Assembly (NCBI GenBank): GCA_009733775.1
Contig: WOGZ01000062.1
Coordinates: forward strand, 62,001 to 126,000
Direction of reading: 5' to 3'
Source: Alectoria sarmentosa
Taxonomy: Eukaryota; Ascomycota; Lecanoromycetes; Lecanorales; Parmeliaceae
DNA length: 64,000 nt
Position 1 is the first letter of the stretch. Each line of letters begins with the position of its first letter. The translations under genes and the position numbers were made by a program. This document shows positions 23,301 through 34,307 of the stretch, one piece after another. The notes under the pieces are model-generated. The model ran no database searches. It saw nothing but the letters and a program-made list of their open reading frames with translations, and was not told the DNA's origin.

Positions 23301-24427
23301 GTGATTCATTCGATACACTTTTTCGAAGCGGTGCCAAGATAGCCGCAGTAGACGCAAAGTCTGTATCGTCACTCCATATGGCAGCGCACGTTGGGCAGGT
23401 GGACATGATTGAGACCTTGCTGGCGAACGGAGCCAAGCGATGGGACTTTGATGCTAATGGTCACCAGCCCATTCACTCTGCTGCTTGGGGAGGAAACACA
23501 CGTGTCATTGAAGCACTTGTTACAGAAAGAACAGACCTTGACAAGCGGACTAAATCAGGCGAGACGCTACTACACCTGGCTTGTCTGAAAAAAGATTTGG
23601 AACTTGCGAAATATCTTCTAACGAAGCTTGTCGATGTCAATCCTTGGGCCGCGCCTAGTTCTGGCGTGTCGCAGGTCCTGTCTCACACTAGGATAAAGGG
23701 CTCTTCGATGACTCCCTTACACTATGCATGCTGTACTCATGATTTCGAGATGGCCATCCTACTCTTAGATCATGAAGCATTGGTTAACGCTCCCACTCCA
23801 GAAGGCGCGACGGCGCTCATGATGGCTGTCGAGACCGAAGATACTAATTTGGCAAATTTGTTGCTCCAGCGTGGAGCTAAGGTGAATGCCAAGGTTCCAG
23901 GTTCTTTGATCACTGCTTTACATCTTGCAGCACGAAGAGGTGATTTGGACACCGTCCAACAGCTCTGCCGCCATCATGCGGACGATAGTGCCCGGACAAG
24001 CGTCTCTTCCCACGGCAGAAGTCCTATGGACGAGTGTGCCAAATGTCCCGACAAGAAAAAAGGGCAAGTCGTGGAATTATACATCCGGACTGTGGTCACC
24101 AATAGACTCAACAACGCTCTCCGAGCCAATGCTCGCAAGCATCAAGGCAGCCATCCCGAGTCTTCTTGCCATCCATATTACAACACTCCAGGAGCGCACA
24201 TTCCACCCATTGCCCATCCTGTAAGCTATGCGCCGTGGGACAGAGCCCAGCATGGTTACTCCCCAGATCAGGAGTACATGGCGCAGCAAGCACAAGCGCA
24301 GAACCCGCAGTATTACCACCCGGATTTTGCTGTCCCGGATGATAGCTTACCGGCCTATCGACCTGGCCCTTCTGCGCCGGCGAGGCTTACGAATCAAGGA
24401 CCGGTTCACCGAGAGAAGTATGCTTGA
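20345..24427 (+). CDS. PigL_N-like and ankyrin-repeat protein
   Basis: A single 1360-aa open frame. Residues 1-160 are a helical domain of the PigL_N type (MEVIAGLSSILQVIENVTKV, LVASQLSTIRAALEALYEW). Residues 200-800 are Ser/Glu/Pro-rich and probably disordered, with a coiled-coil-like stretch near 735-770 (QLELRRLQSELAAAKARG). About 815-1245 are ankyrin repeats: TPLMRAAMNGHIECMKLLKQ, TALHIAVASNRLVAVRWLLE, TPFHRAIISKRRDSFDTLFR, SSLHMAAHVGQVDMIETLLA, TPLHYACCTHDFEMAILLLD, TALHLAARRGDLDTVQQLCR. The tail is Tyr/Pro/Gln-rich. There is no NACHT P-loop, so this is an ankyrin adaptor rather than a full NLR. It lies tandem to another PigL_N gene, suggesting a small family cluster. Confidence 0.88.
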   Translation: MEVIAGLSSILQVIENVTKVAKRLNEVRESYNNVALNTTLVASQLSTIRAALEALYEWRASDQDSTGPSRQLDKDLGMSLSCCAILISVIDGKLDDSGYMPGLKQKIKYLWLEDILKEYISNLEGQVRALQLLLTIFQCRTATEKRQKLATEESRTIIEQVRVETASLALESKEFQDAASMLSLDPSVTLDIDSILMKSPAYKRVYGDVRLRMAPPISASPIESFEQANSPVPISLLNGTLQSPPLPLRPKRKPMPQSRRRINVWDYYPGEKEEDYNVNATVMADSSDLFELPGEPQASSAPPQPSKESKIEKEPPLQHEEVATERSDTEVTMPSVESSRDSISETKDLSMRTEKAAASALPAAVDDTESVSALEGFMNQLNLAFEEKSPSQDVERDLGLLYGTYVPLKIEQSHKVAVTDDEASQAVSRKDLEELRRHSKAESEALDLDLRGRRSLREEEVEVQRPMSTHSSLYECSIIVVPKAQSTRTSSPYSCVSCRNVGPTDHISENDKLEAEIHDLVRTSLQPDSGSGDIQHISTEESLKNFRILDPSLLAPVSSSADTSNGSKSQPSMDIFPLFPQNAIVEQRTHDGDLTRYSTAPADNLTNSESKEFERMERSQPEASLGLRHVPTLEMSNPHFQAPKELPLTNLLPPQLSPSQSPPPLVFFPSAEIRNPESEQSTLSSTTGSSAHDATSTISSSEAPEESTVLSLQQSTSNTKATSISTQGLGLDRDQAQLELRRLQSELAAAKARGNSRAVQDSLQQSIEVIRRTYLAGSATEGNNTPAKSPIPRLGKTRSNLMRFPSLPSSTKGVSLGDFAASGNTISVQNILKEKVNVDSRSDNFKTPLMRAAMNGHIECMKLLKQSGADEVAVDAKGRTALHIAVASNRLVAVRWLLENYPPPRTEPLRHRSSILFRATDVVKGVRSQKNLREASDAEGSKPLHIAAELDKGGMVKTFIAADVDIEAKDNWGRTPFHRAIISKRRDSFDTLFRSGAKIAAVDAKSVSSLHMAAHVGQVDMIETLLANGAKRWDFDANGHQPIHSAAWGGNTRVIEALVTERTDLDKRTKSGETLLHLACLKKDLELAKYLLTKLVDVNPWAAPSSGVSQVLSHTRIKGSSMTPLHYACCTHDFEMAILLLDHEALVNAPTPEGATALMMAVETEDTNLANLLLQRGAKVNAKVPGSLITALHLAARRGDLDTVQQLCRHHADDSARTSVSSHGRSPMDECAKCPDKKKGQVVELYIRTVVTNRLNNALRANARKHQGSHPESSCHPYYNTPGAHIPPIAHPVSYAPWDRAQHGYSPDQEYMAQQAQAQNPQYYHPDFAVPDDSLPAYRPGPSAPARLTNQGPVHREKYA

Positions 24428-25250
24428 TCATACTATTGTCAATCTGATGGTTTTGGGGACCCGAGGGTCTACGCTGCGGCCGTTCTGTGGCGTAGGCCTG
24501 TTTTTGGTCCTGTTGATAGCGGCCAACGTATTTCTGGATGAGATACTCCGACCTAGGTATTTGTTGCTTTCCACCTCCAGCGAGCGAATCACATATAGCC
24601 GTCTATGAGACTTGTATACCCTGAATTGAATACAATACTATGCTTTTCTGGTCGTGGAGTTTTGGCGTTCTAAAGCAGGGCCCAAACTTTCTTCGAATCA
24701 CAAGCACTTATTCATCTGGGCCTTGCGTCGACTTTGGAGGCGAGTCGCTTAATAGAGGCGAAGATTTTCCTACGTTGACAAAGATGGAAGAAGACAGCAA
24801 TTGATGCTGATCCAGACAGCCGGCTATGGCAAGAGCCCGCTACTTTTATTGTTGGGATCGACTTTGAGAAAATTGGAAAAGCTTGTAAAGTTCAAAAAAA
24901 TGGTCGCATTTGGCCGCCCAAAGGGCATTTGATAGAGTTTCCAGGCCAGCTTGTTTCGTACCTAGTGCTTCGCGATACTTAGTGCTGAGCGAGCGGCCGT
25001 GTGGCTGACGAAGCTAGCTCAAAGATTACTTGAACCATAGTTGACATTTGAGGCTGAGCGGTGAAGATCCACTAAGCAGACATCGGCCACTACGAAACAC
25101 AGGATTGTATATATGCTGCTGACGATTGCATCGACATGTCTCTATCCACATTATATTATCAAAAGGCGTTTTCTCAAGCCCTTCTAATACTAGACCCCTC
25201 CCAGCACTGGAGAAAAGATAAGGGAAAAGAGCATTACTCAAACCTCCACG
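24428..25250. other. Intergenic
   Basis: About 820 bp; no gene, RNA or repeat that I can support. Confidence 0.4.
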
Positions 25251-27324
25251 ATGGTGAAAGCACCTAGAAGCAAAGGTGAATGGTCCCCATGTCTCTGTCT
25301 GGCTTGCTTAGTTGACATCTTGGCCAAGGGTGCCGAGTATGTGTAGAGCGCCGTGTCAAGGTAAGCAATATTCCGAATTAGCCGAACTTGTTGCGCCCGC
25401 ATGTCTCAACCCAGAGGCTCACTAGGGCAAGTTGGCTCAGAATTCGACAGATAGGGATCTTGGAAATCAAGAGCTTCATCGAAGCGCAGGGTCCTTTTGA
25501 CGTTCAGCCAATCATGTGCGCTGACTTGCTGTCCAGTGTGACCAAGAACAACCCACCTGTCTAAGATGCCGGAAAGCTGGTCGAAAATGTCCTGGCTACC
25601 AAACCATCAGCTTCGTGGACGAGGGTCCAGCAATTCGAGACTTATATAAGGCGGACGACAAAGGCAATAGACCTATTGATAGAAGATCATCATCGTCATC
25701 CGCGGTTTCTTCCGGCAGTAGACCTGTCAACTCGGCGCCTTTCGAGTATTTGACCCGAGGAGTCTCTGGCGAAAGCGACACCGGCCCTGCGTCTAGAAAC
25801 GGTGGACGGTCTCAAGACGTCGAGAGATCTACTTTGGTGTCCATCTTGTCCCCAACAGCATACCAATCCCAGCTGCTCTCATCATTCCTCGGTAGCGTTG
25901 TGTCGGCTAATCCCGTGCAAATCGCACCCACCTTCCATTGCCACAGCATTTGGCTTGCTCAATTGGCAGGCCGTACCGAAGTATCTTCAACGCTTCTTTA
26001 CGCCATTAGAGCCATGACCCTAGGTTTTTTAGGCCGCCAAACACGGGACGAAAATCTGATGCAGAACTCCCGCTTAATCTATGGTAAAACACTAGTCAAA
26101 TTGAACAAGTCCCTCCAAGACCCAATAGAAGGACTTGCTTCCGACACTCTTAGTGCAACGCTCCTCCTCACATTCTATGAACTGCTCAACTGCACGGAGC
26201 ATAATTCGTGGGTTCGCCATGCGGGCGGGGTGGCCCATCTAATGCAACTCCGTGGAGTCGCTCGGCACCGAACAGAGTTTGATAGAGCTATTTTTCTAGC
26301 CTGTCGATACTCAATAGTCGTGGAGTCATACCAGAGCCAGACAGGGAAGCCGTGTTTCCTATCGTCGGCGCCATGGCGGGCATTATCTCAAGAGATTCAC
26401 GACTCTTCGCCTAGAAAAAGTGAGTTTGAAGACGCAAGGGAGGCATTCTTCCAGGAAATTGTGCAACATCCAGGCTATGTTATGGATGCGGTACAATGTA
26501 TGGCTAGTGGCGCTCGGGATCGCTCGGTGCTGCAGGATCTGGTTCGTCGAGGGCATATGCACAGGTCGAATCACAAAGCCATTCACAGCCGATGCGTTGA
26601 AGGATTGAGGGAGGAAGGACAAGAACCTATAGAGGTACCATCTTCGGTCGACGACAAAGTGTTCCCCACTGTCTATCAGTATCCTGGAATTCTTGTCGCC
26701 TCTTCTTTCAACTCCTACTGGTCGCTCTTAAAGATTTTGAACATCACTTTGATTGGACTAGAAGCTAAGCTTTCAGCCATGGAGTCGGCCAACCAAGTAT
26801 CCCCAGACCAGATGACTCCAGCCCAAATGCTTGCAGCGCGCAACCTGAGGTTCACTCGCGAGAATTTGACCAGTGTCGTCGTTGCAGAGTCTGCGCCGCT
26901 ACTAGATGTGAAAACCGCTGCTGTGACAAGAGATGCAAGCGTCACGGGCAGCGGAGAAAGCCCGAAAAGCTTTCCAGATCGGATATCATCTTCCCAAGTT
27001 ACAGACTTGGCTGAGGGAACTAGATCCTCTGAGTCTCCAATAACAGCAGCAACCAGCCCAACCGACTATCCCACCATGAGCCCCAGCGACACTGCAAAGC
27101 GACGACAAATGTACATGGCGGAAAACAAATACAGCGCCCACCAAATCTGCAAATCGGTCGAGAATATGTCCACAGCGGCATTCCTGGGGCCTATCTTCCT
27201 CATATTCTCACTGAAATCGGTCAGCAGAATGTTAGACAGTTCGGAAGAAAAGGAATGGGTAATTTGCAAGATGGAGGAATTGGGGAAAACGTGGGGTCTT
27301 GCCAAGGGAGGCGGATGGTGCTAG
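25251..27324 (+). CDS. Zn(II)2Cys6 transcription factor with fungal_trans_2-like region
   Basis: The zinc cluster is spread over three exons: 25251-25275, 25329-25360 and 25537-27324. Introns are 53 nt (GTGAAT) and 176 nt (GTAAGC). Spliced, the start reads MVKAPRSKGCRVCVERRVKC, then DQEQPTCLRCRKAGRKCPGY, a perfect C-x2-C-x6-C-x6-C-x2-C-x6-C cluster. Total 614 aa. A Ser-rich linker follows, then a long helical region (YQSQLLSSFLGSV, LSATLLLTFYELLNC, WVRHAGGVAHLMQLRGV) of the type found in regulators of the fungal_trans_2 family. Without the two small exons the gene would look as if it lacked a DNA-binding domain. No target can be inferred from the neighbours. Confidence 0.87.
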
Positions 27325-29261
27325 AGAAGAGAGGGTGGAGCCCCAGTCGCATGGCAGCGCCATTGGATGCAGTCCAAGGGACAGGGACGATTCTGGGTCG
27401 ATGGGCTTTTTGTAAAAGTAAGAAAATATGGCTGCAACTGGTTGTACGTATGCTGCTAAAGGCACATTAGATAGGCTTTGCGAGGCGGGTCTCATCTGGG
27501 CTGAAATAAATGAAGCTGGCTTCAAGAAAGACGGACCGAATACGATGCCCATAAGTTTGCAAGAATCACGAGCCATGACAAGACGAGATGTTTACTTCCA
27601 GGGGCGGACCTCTTCACGTTCAGGGACGAGATTCTACTGCTCATTGGTGAAAGAAGCAGGCTCCTTGTTTCAGGTCGTCCGAGAGCAAGGCCTATCGACT
27701 TAAAGCCGCTGCGAACGGACTTGCTGAGATATAAATTGATACGCAGCAGAGCAAAGCCATAGAGAGCCGAACGATCACCTCTCGAGCGCGCTGCTCCTTG
27801 GATTTCAAAACACTTGCCGCAAATAAGGCTCAAATGAGGCGTCCGGGGAGAAGGAAGATAGGGAAGTTCCGAACTTAGCCGTGGCCACAGGGGACCGTAT
27901 TATAAGTATACGCCTACCAGTCTATGTTTGTTTATTCTACGGTATGACGATCGCTTCCTTTACCCATCTTGGACTCTGACCGTTTCTTGGTTTTGCAGGC
28001 GACACGGTCTCGACGTTCTAGATCGTCGTCACATCATCGGAATTTACTCCGGGCCTGAGCTCTTATTTGGAAAACTTCGATTGGAGTTTAATTAGGAGGG
28101 GATGGACGGACACATTTACTGGATCGCTTATGGGGGGTTGTATGTTTCCTTTCACCGGATGTTGGCTCTTATTGATGTATGGCTACCCGGCATTTACCTC
28201 CCCCGACTCGTACGGACATCTGGAATATCGCTGTTTGCATGCACCTGGGAATGAAGGTCTGGGGGGGGGGTTGGCCATCCTCCTCAACTCGCTTGATCGC
28301 TCAAGCGCGGATACGTCACAATTGCTAATGAGGATGCAGGTAAGATGCAGTAGTCGGAAGATTAAGAATGGGCAGCATGAAGAAGAGGTTGTGATGATTG
28401 GTAGATTCTCCGAGCAAGTGCGCTCCCAGGTGGTTGATTTATCTTGGCCATTGGTTCCCTATGCGCATGCACTAAAAATACCAGAAATGCGGGGAAACGA
28501 GGACTACCGGGATCTACTTTACAAGGCGGTTTTCAAACTCCGGACACTAAGCTATCTAGGAAAGGTGCGTCTCTTTCCATGTTTGATAACTTGTCAATCA
28601 AAACCTCTATAGAAATACTTTTGGTACAGAAAACCGTCTTCTGATACGCTTCTATACTTTCGCCACCGCAAAGATCTTTGGAGTCGTCCTCGTTGTCAGC
28701 TTGTTGAATGGTGGCTTCGGGGGATCTTAATCTTACTGGATTAGGCTTAAGTCTCCGGATATTAAAAACCGTCTTGAGTCGGGTTCGCTCGGCCCCTGCA
28801 TCTGGTATACTTTATACTTATAGCAAATGCCTGTGTGAGCAGAGCAGGATCACACCAATCAGCCTTTCATCTCATCCTTCCCTATCCCTATATGGCATCT
28901 ACCTACCTGTCAGCGGGCCATGTTTTGAATATCACCGAATTGTCTGGTTGTGGCAATGTGATTGCACTGCTACTCCACTCATTTCCACCCGCATCTCATG
29001 CCCACAGATGCCATGCCGAGGTTCCATCTTGCATCCACCACTGTTCTTCCTCACCCAGTTCAAGGCAGGAACAACAGGTACCGCTATCTTCTGCAACATG
29101 CATGGCCAAAATTGCCATGCCGAGGTTGTAGAGGACATCCACTCCTGCTCTTCCTGGCCCCTCACAGTGGCAGGAACGACCGTCATAAAGGCATGCTTTC
29201 ATCCAACATCAAAGCTGCCATCCCTCCAAACTCGATTTAGCTTTCAATTTGGACATTGAAC
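27325..29261. other. Gene-poor stretch with direct repeats before the carboxylesterase
   Basis: Almost 2 kb. An open frame at 28067-28612 (181 codons, plus strand) has no recognisable family and an implausible composition, so I do not annotate it. An 11-G run sits at 28260-28270, and imperfect direct repeats at 29009-29184. Confidence 0.4.
29009..29184. repeat. Two imperfect ~70-bp direct repeats
   Basis: Unit 1 (29009-29078) and unit 2 (29113-29184) share TGCCATGCCGAGGTT, a CATCCAC..TG.TCTTCCT block and GGCAGGAAC, spaced 104-106 bp apart. They end about 80 bp before the carboxylesterase ATG. Confidence 0.65.
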
Positions 29262-31319
29262 ATGAAGCAAACATCAGCCGTTGCCTTGTCTCTGGCCGCA
29301 GTATGTGCTCCATGTCTTGCAGCTCCTGCGAAGCTTGGCCTTAGCTTCGATAAGCGAGCCGACTCCCTGCCGACCCTGAAGCTACCCTACGCGACTTATC
29401 AAGCCGCCAACTACAACGCTGATGGCGATGTCAGTCCCCTACAGAAGGTCCCTGAATTACCGCTAACGTGTCCTGCAGATATACACTTTCAAAAACATCC
29501 GCTTCGCCGCTCCACCAGTCGGAGACCTTCGATGGGCTAAACCAGCGCCTCCAGAGACCGAGACCGAAATCCAAGATGGTTCATACGGTCCCATTTGTAT
29601 CCAAGCACCCATCAAAGGACTGCCGTTGACAGGACCTGGTGCCAGCAGTCCTGTTGGGGAGGCTGCGAACCAGTTCCTGGGCGGGATTCCCGTTCCGTCG
29701 TTCACTAATGCGAGTGAAGGTACGTCCAACCTGCTGTCTCGTAGCAAATGGTGGGGTGTTGATGAAAGCGCAGATTGTCTGTTCCTAGATATCTACGTAC
29801 CGGCCGCAGCTGTAGAGAACCCTTCATTGAAGCTACCTGTTGTATCTTGGTTCTTCGGAGGAGCCTACTACTTTGGAGGCAAAGATCAGTTTGGAGACAT
29901 ACTGCCGTTTTATGATGGGACTGGTGTGCTGCAGGAGTCGGGTGGGAATATCATTTTTGTCGCGAGTAACTACCGGGTAGAGTCGTCTTTCCCGTGCTGA
30001 CCTCACCCTTCTCATGGCTGACAAAACACCAGCTCGGCGCATATGGATGGCTCGCTGGCACAACAATGGAGTCCGATGGTCTGCCCAACACCGGCCTCTA
30101 CGACCAACGTGCCGCCCTCCAATGGATCCAGTCCTACATCTCCCTCGTAGGCGGCGACCCAACTCAAGTATCCGCTTGGGGCGAATCTGCCGGCGCTGGC
30201 TCCATCTTGCACCAACTCGTCTCCTTCGGTGGGACCCAAGATCCGCTCTTCTCAAAAGCCGTTATGCAGAGCCCAGCGTTTCAGCTTTTGTTTGATAGGA
30301 AAGGAGGGCTGGAGCAGGTCTTCCAGAATTTTACAGCATGGGCTGGCTGTGCTGGGCAGGGCGTAGCTTGTCTAAGGGCTGCGAGCGCGGAGACTTTACA
30401 GAGTGCTAATACAAATTTAATCGAGCAGGCACCCGAAGGGACCGAGGTCGTTGGGCCGGCTGCTGATGGAAATTTAATCCGGCAGCTCGCTGTTCTCGAG
30501 TACGCTTCTGGAAACTTCTACAAAGGCATTGATTCCCTGATCCTCAGTCACGTATCCGATGAAGCCTTCATCTTCGTCCCTTTGGATGTTACGACCGACG
30601 CGCAATTCTCAGCCTTCGTCTCTGAGATCTTTCCCCCGTATGCGCAAAGTGCTGGCGTGAACGCTTTGATCGAAGCGCGCTACCCGCCCGTCATGTCAGC
30701 GGCTTCCAACTACACAACCGAGTTTGACCGCACAAAAGCCGCGATCGGGGATAGCACGTTCCACTGCAACGTCCGATACCTGACCGACGCTTATGACGGG
30801 ATCAACTACAATCTCCAATATTCGGTCACGCCCGGCTTCCACGCCACAGACCTTCTTCCCACATTTTACGACCTCAACATTGATCTCACCACCCTAGGCA
30901 ATGACACATCATACCCCCTGATACCAGGCTTCGGCCCTTTCGCACAGACCTATCAATCTTACCTCGTCTCACACGCGAGAAGTGGAGATCCGAATATCTA
31001 TGCGAAGGTGCTCAATGTCCCCCCCGCGATCAATTGGCCCAAGGCTGGGAGCAGTAGCGCTAATGAGCTCACGGATGTGCTGAATGCGGGGGATTTGGGG
31101 TTCAGTCTGATTAGCGATAACGAGACTACACAGGTGGCTTGTGGTTTTTGGAGGGAGGTGGCCGCTGCTGTTACGAATCTGGGTGGTAAGTAATGCCTCA
31201 AGTTGAAATGGTATTGAGAAAGTTGCTGACAGGAAGTTATGATAGGCTATGCGCCGCCAGGGAGCGTTGTGACAAGTACAGTTGTGCCCGTTACGGGCGA
31301 TCCGTCAGCTAATTACTGA
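29262..31319 (+). CDS. Secreted type-B carboxylesterase/lipase
   Basis: Four exons: 29262-29429, 29479-29976, 30033-31185 and 31246-31319, giving 630 aa; introns are 49, 56 and 60 nt. The protein starts with a signal peptide (MKQTSAVALSLAAVCAPCLA). It is an alpha/beta-hydrolase of the carboxylesterase type B family: FKNIRFAAPPVGDLRWAKP, DESADCLFLDIYVP, and the nucleophile elbow GESAGAG with Ser274. The likely acid is Glu399 (SDEAF) and the base His492 (GFHATDLLP). It would hydrolyse esters of extracellular substrates; lipids, phenolic esters or xenobiotics cannot be told apart. The last small exon changes the C-terminus from NLGGK to GGYAPPGSVVTSTVVPVTGD. The start is the ATG at 29262, not the TTG two codons upstream. 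Confidence 0.9.
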
Positions 31320-32319
31320 GTTTGACTGACGCTCGCGGCCATGCTGTCGTTGGTGGTATGACTTTTCATGTACAAGCTTATTATTTCTTCTGCCGCTCTT
31401 TGATTCATGTCCATAGTTCGTTTAGCACGCACCGCCGATATTCTTACCACCATGTCGGAGGGGTCTGGTGCCTTCTGGCTCCTTCTATGCACACTGTGGT
31501 CTAGTAGTTTGTCTCTTTCTCTTTGTCTATTGCTGCATTGATCAGCCAGCCAGATCCCCCGGAAGATCTAAATGTCCCCTACCATCGTAAAGTTTTCTCC
31601 TGCCAGCCTCTACCATTGGCAACATAGTGATTCCTTAGCGATATCGCGGAAGCTTAAATCGGCGTTGCAAGCTCTGCAACATTATTTACAAAAATTTGTG
31701 TTGAGAGTGAATATATTCCGGAGTACATTAACCCATTGCGTCCCTTTCCCTCATTCTACCACCTCTCACCGCCACCGCACCGTCCCTCCTCACTACACCC
31801 AAGATCCCAAAATATCATTAAAGGACGTGGACGACAATATGGCGCGTGAATCCAAACCTTTCAACGAAATCTCCTCCAGTCAAGTCAACACCGCAGCTAC
31901 GCAGCCACGTCCAAAGCCTCCCACTCTTGAAGAAATCCGCAATGCCATCGAGTCGCTCTACCTAAAGTATCCTGCCACGGGCAAGGAAAAAACTTCTTGA
32001 CATCCTGAATACGGAGAGTGGCTGGAACGTTGGGAGTAAGGACTCTCGATCGCATGTTGAGGCTGTTGTGTGCCGGGAAGGGTTGCGATGGTGACGAAGG
32101 CAGAGACGACGAGCGTGGACGATGAAGCGCCAGCTACCACGATTGAAGCCACACCGGAGTCGACGACTGAGAAAGTCAACATGCAGGTCAAGACGGAGAC
32201 CGAGGCAGCGAGCGTGGAAGATACGGCCGCCAACTCCATCGGCGGACGCTGACGGCGCTGGGAAATGCCAACGCGAAGGACAACGACAGACATAAAGACG
32301 CCAAACGCCAAGGAAAAAG
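31320..32319. other. Mostly non-coding; one weak small ORF
   Basis: A 53-codon frame from the ATG at 31839 to 32000 (plus strand) has a regular polar composition, including TLEEIRNAIESLYLKYPATG, and could be a small gene or the first exon of one. Further protein-like sequence at 32070-32252 is in another frame. Evidence is too thin for a CDS call. Confidence 0.3.
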
Positions 32320-33714
32320 AGCCTCATGCTGCGACTTCCATCGACCCAAAGGTCCCGGTAAGCGCCGTCGCGTTGTTGGGTCCTTGGACAGCCATACGCA
32401 CGGTCTTGAAGTAGACGTTCTCCAGTATCAGGCTTCCGTTCGAGAATGAAAAGACTTCCGGACTATAAGACTTCAGAATTTCAATTGGAGTACGACAATG
32501 GTGCTATCGATGAGTGTGACTGACCCAACAGCTTGCGACGATGAGCCGTCGGAGGTCATGTTCAAGCCAAAAATGCAACTGCTGATTGTGAGGGACTTGT
32601 AGGTCCAGCTTGGGCAGCGTCGGTAATTGCCGTGAAGCCAAACGCAGATGAAACACCCCAGTCAAAGAATTGGTTGATTGCCCGCACGGAATTATAGAAC
32701 GATAAATCTCGCGAAGTAAATTGTTGATTTCCCATATAAGCACCCGCGAGGCCACCATAGAAAAGAAGATCACTCATGAAGCCGCCAGACCCTACATTAT
32801 ACGTCGAGAACCATAACACAAATGGAATTCGAAACTCACGTGCTTCGATGAAAAAACCTTGGTGCTGCGTCCCTACTGCATCGCTGAGACGGAAGATGAT
32901 ATTCTGCGAACTCGTGGCTTGAGCTGTCGGCCAATGAATACCATTAACACTGACATTAGAGCTGCACTAATTGTATCGAGTACCAAGTTTCTGATCTGCC
33001 TACAGAAGAGGATGGTCGATTTGAATCCCATACTTCCAGCAGGGTTAACTGCTCCGATTGATATCGATCATCGTCAATCCGCGCAAATGCTGTAAAATTC
33101 GAAATAGCCTTGATAGTAGGTAGATCTCTGGAATTGCCTATGATCTGCGTGTAATAGAAGTCGATGACTGGAACCGAGATGTTATACGTTCCCGCAGGGA
33201 AGTACACGATAGCAGGGCTTGTCGTCGAAGATTGGCATGGTTTAGGCCCACATCTATACCGCTACTGAAGGCTAGATTGATCGCTACAGTATTGTCACTG
33301 ACGCCATTCCCTTCGGGCCTATCAGCAGGTGTTCCTCCAAGACTAACAAACTTGGATGCAGACATTTGGCTTCAGAGTCCTTTACGTTGCGGAATACTTG
33401 GTATGTGGAATTTTGCGAAAAGCTGCCAATCCTTAGTGCTTGAGGCCTTCTGACCAAAACGATATGCTCGCGGTACTGTTGCTGAAGACAGTAGATCCCT
33501 GAGCGTCAGGAGGAGAGTTGCCCATGATATTCCATTGAGCGTTGGCATCCGAGCCCAGATGAAGAAACAGTAAAAACAGACTTTGCAATACGAAAAGCAG
33601 GCTGAGAAAGGGGAGCCTGAATAAAAATGAATCAGTGATGGCATGACATTTGAGGGCTGGCCTCAGCATATTTATACTCAAGAGCAGACTCCGGCCACGA
33701 ACGGAACGGAGAGC
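32320..33714 (-). pseudogene. Broken GH55 exo-beta-1,3-glucanase (pectate-lyase-like fold)
   Basis: Minus-strand pieces follow the GH55 / pectate-lyase-3 order. There is a hydrophobic N-terminal stretch, YQVFRNVKD, GNGVSDNTVAINLAFSSG, SPAIVYFPAGTYNISVPVID, YYTQIIGNSRDLPTIKA, IHWPTAQATSSQNIIF, GTQHQGFFIEA, GSGGFMSDLLFYGG, NQQFTSRDLSFYNSVRAINQ, and NGSLILENVYFKTV. An intron between GFFIEA and GSGGFMS remains intact. The gene is dead: a TAA stop lies after SEGLKH (probably from CAA), and at least three frame changes separate the pieces. Functional enzymes of this family degrade cell-wall beta-1,3-glucan. The decay looks recent because the protein motifs are still clear. Confidence 0.78.
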
Positions 33715-34307
33715 CATGATGGTTTCTGGATCCACAAATTCTTGATTCCAAAGTACATTTGGAAACATGGGAGTAATTATGGAAATACTTCAGTCTCCGA
33801 CATGGTGGAGGAGCTTACGGCATGCCGTCTGTCTCAGATGTCAGATGTGATAGGCGGGTTTCGAAACAAAGATAGGAAGTCGGGACAAGGTACGACGGCC
33901 TCAATCCATTGACTGAAAGATCGAGACGAATGCGCCTTCCATAGATGTCGTGCTGGATCACAGTCCAGTAACGTCTTCTCAGACGAGGATATTTCTGAGC
34001 CAGGAGGTCTCTACAGAGAACAACTCTCACAAGTGGCGGCAATCTTTGTCATCCACCGCAGAGTCTGACGAAGATCCTCAGTTACTTCGTATGACTTTGT
34101 GACGATTCTGATCCTGATCTTTCATAGGATACTGAGAAAGAACTAAGGTAAGTTGGCCGCAGTCGCTGGAGAACACTCGTGCCCTATGGACCATAAGGCT
34201 GAAGATTTACGTCAGCGCCAAGAGAAAATCGCGTCTTCCCAAGGAGCTCAGAAGAGTACAACGCAAAGACCGAGGCGGATCTCACGAGGACTTTGGCCCA
34301 AAAACCA
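33715..34307. other. Intergenic
   Basis: About 590 bp between the GH55 relic and the SAP/Myb-like gene; nothing supportable seen. Confidence 0.4.

Noticed and set aside
28067..28612. 181-codon plus-strand open frame
   Set aside because: No family features, odd composition, contains a poly-G run; likely chance.
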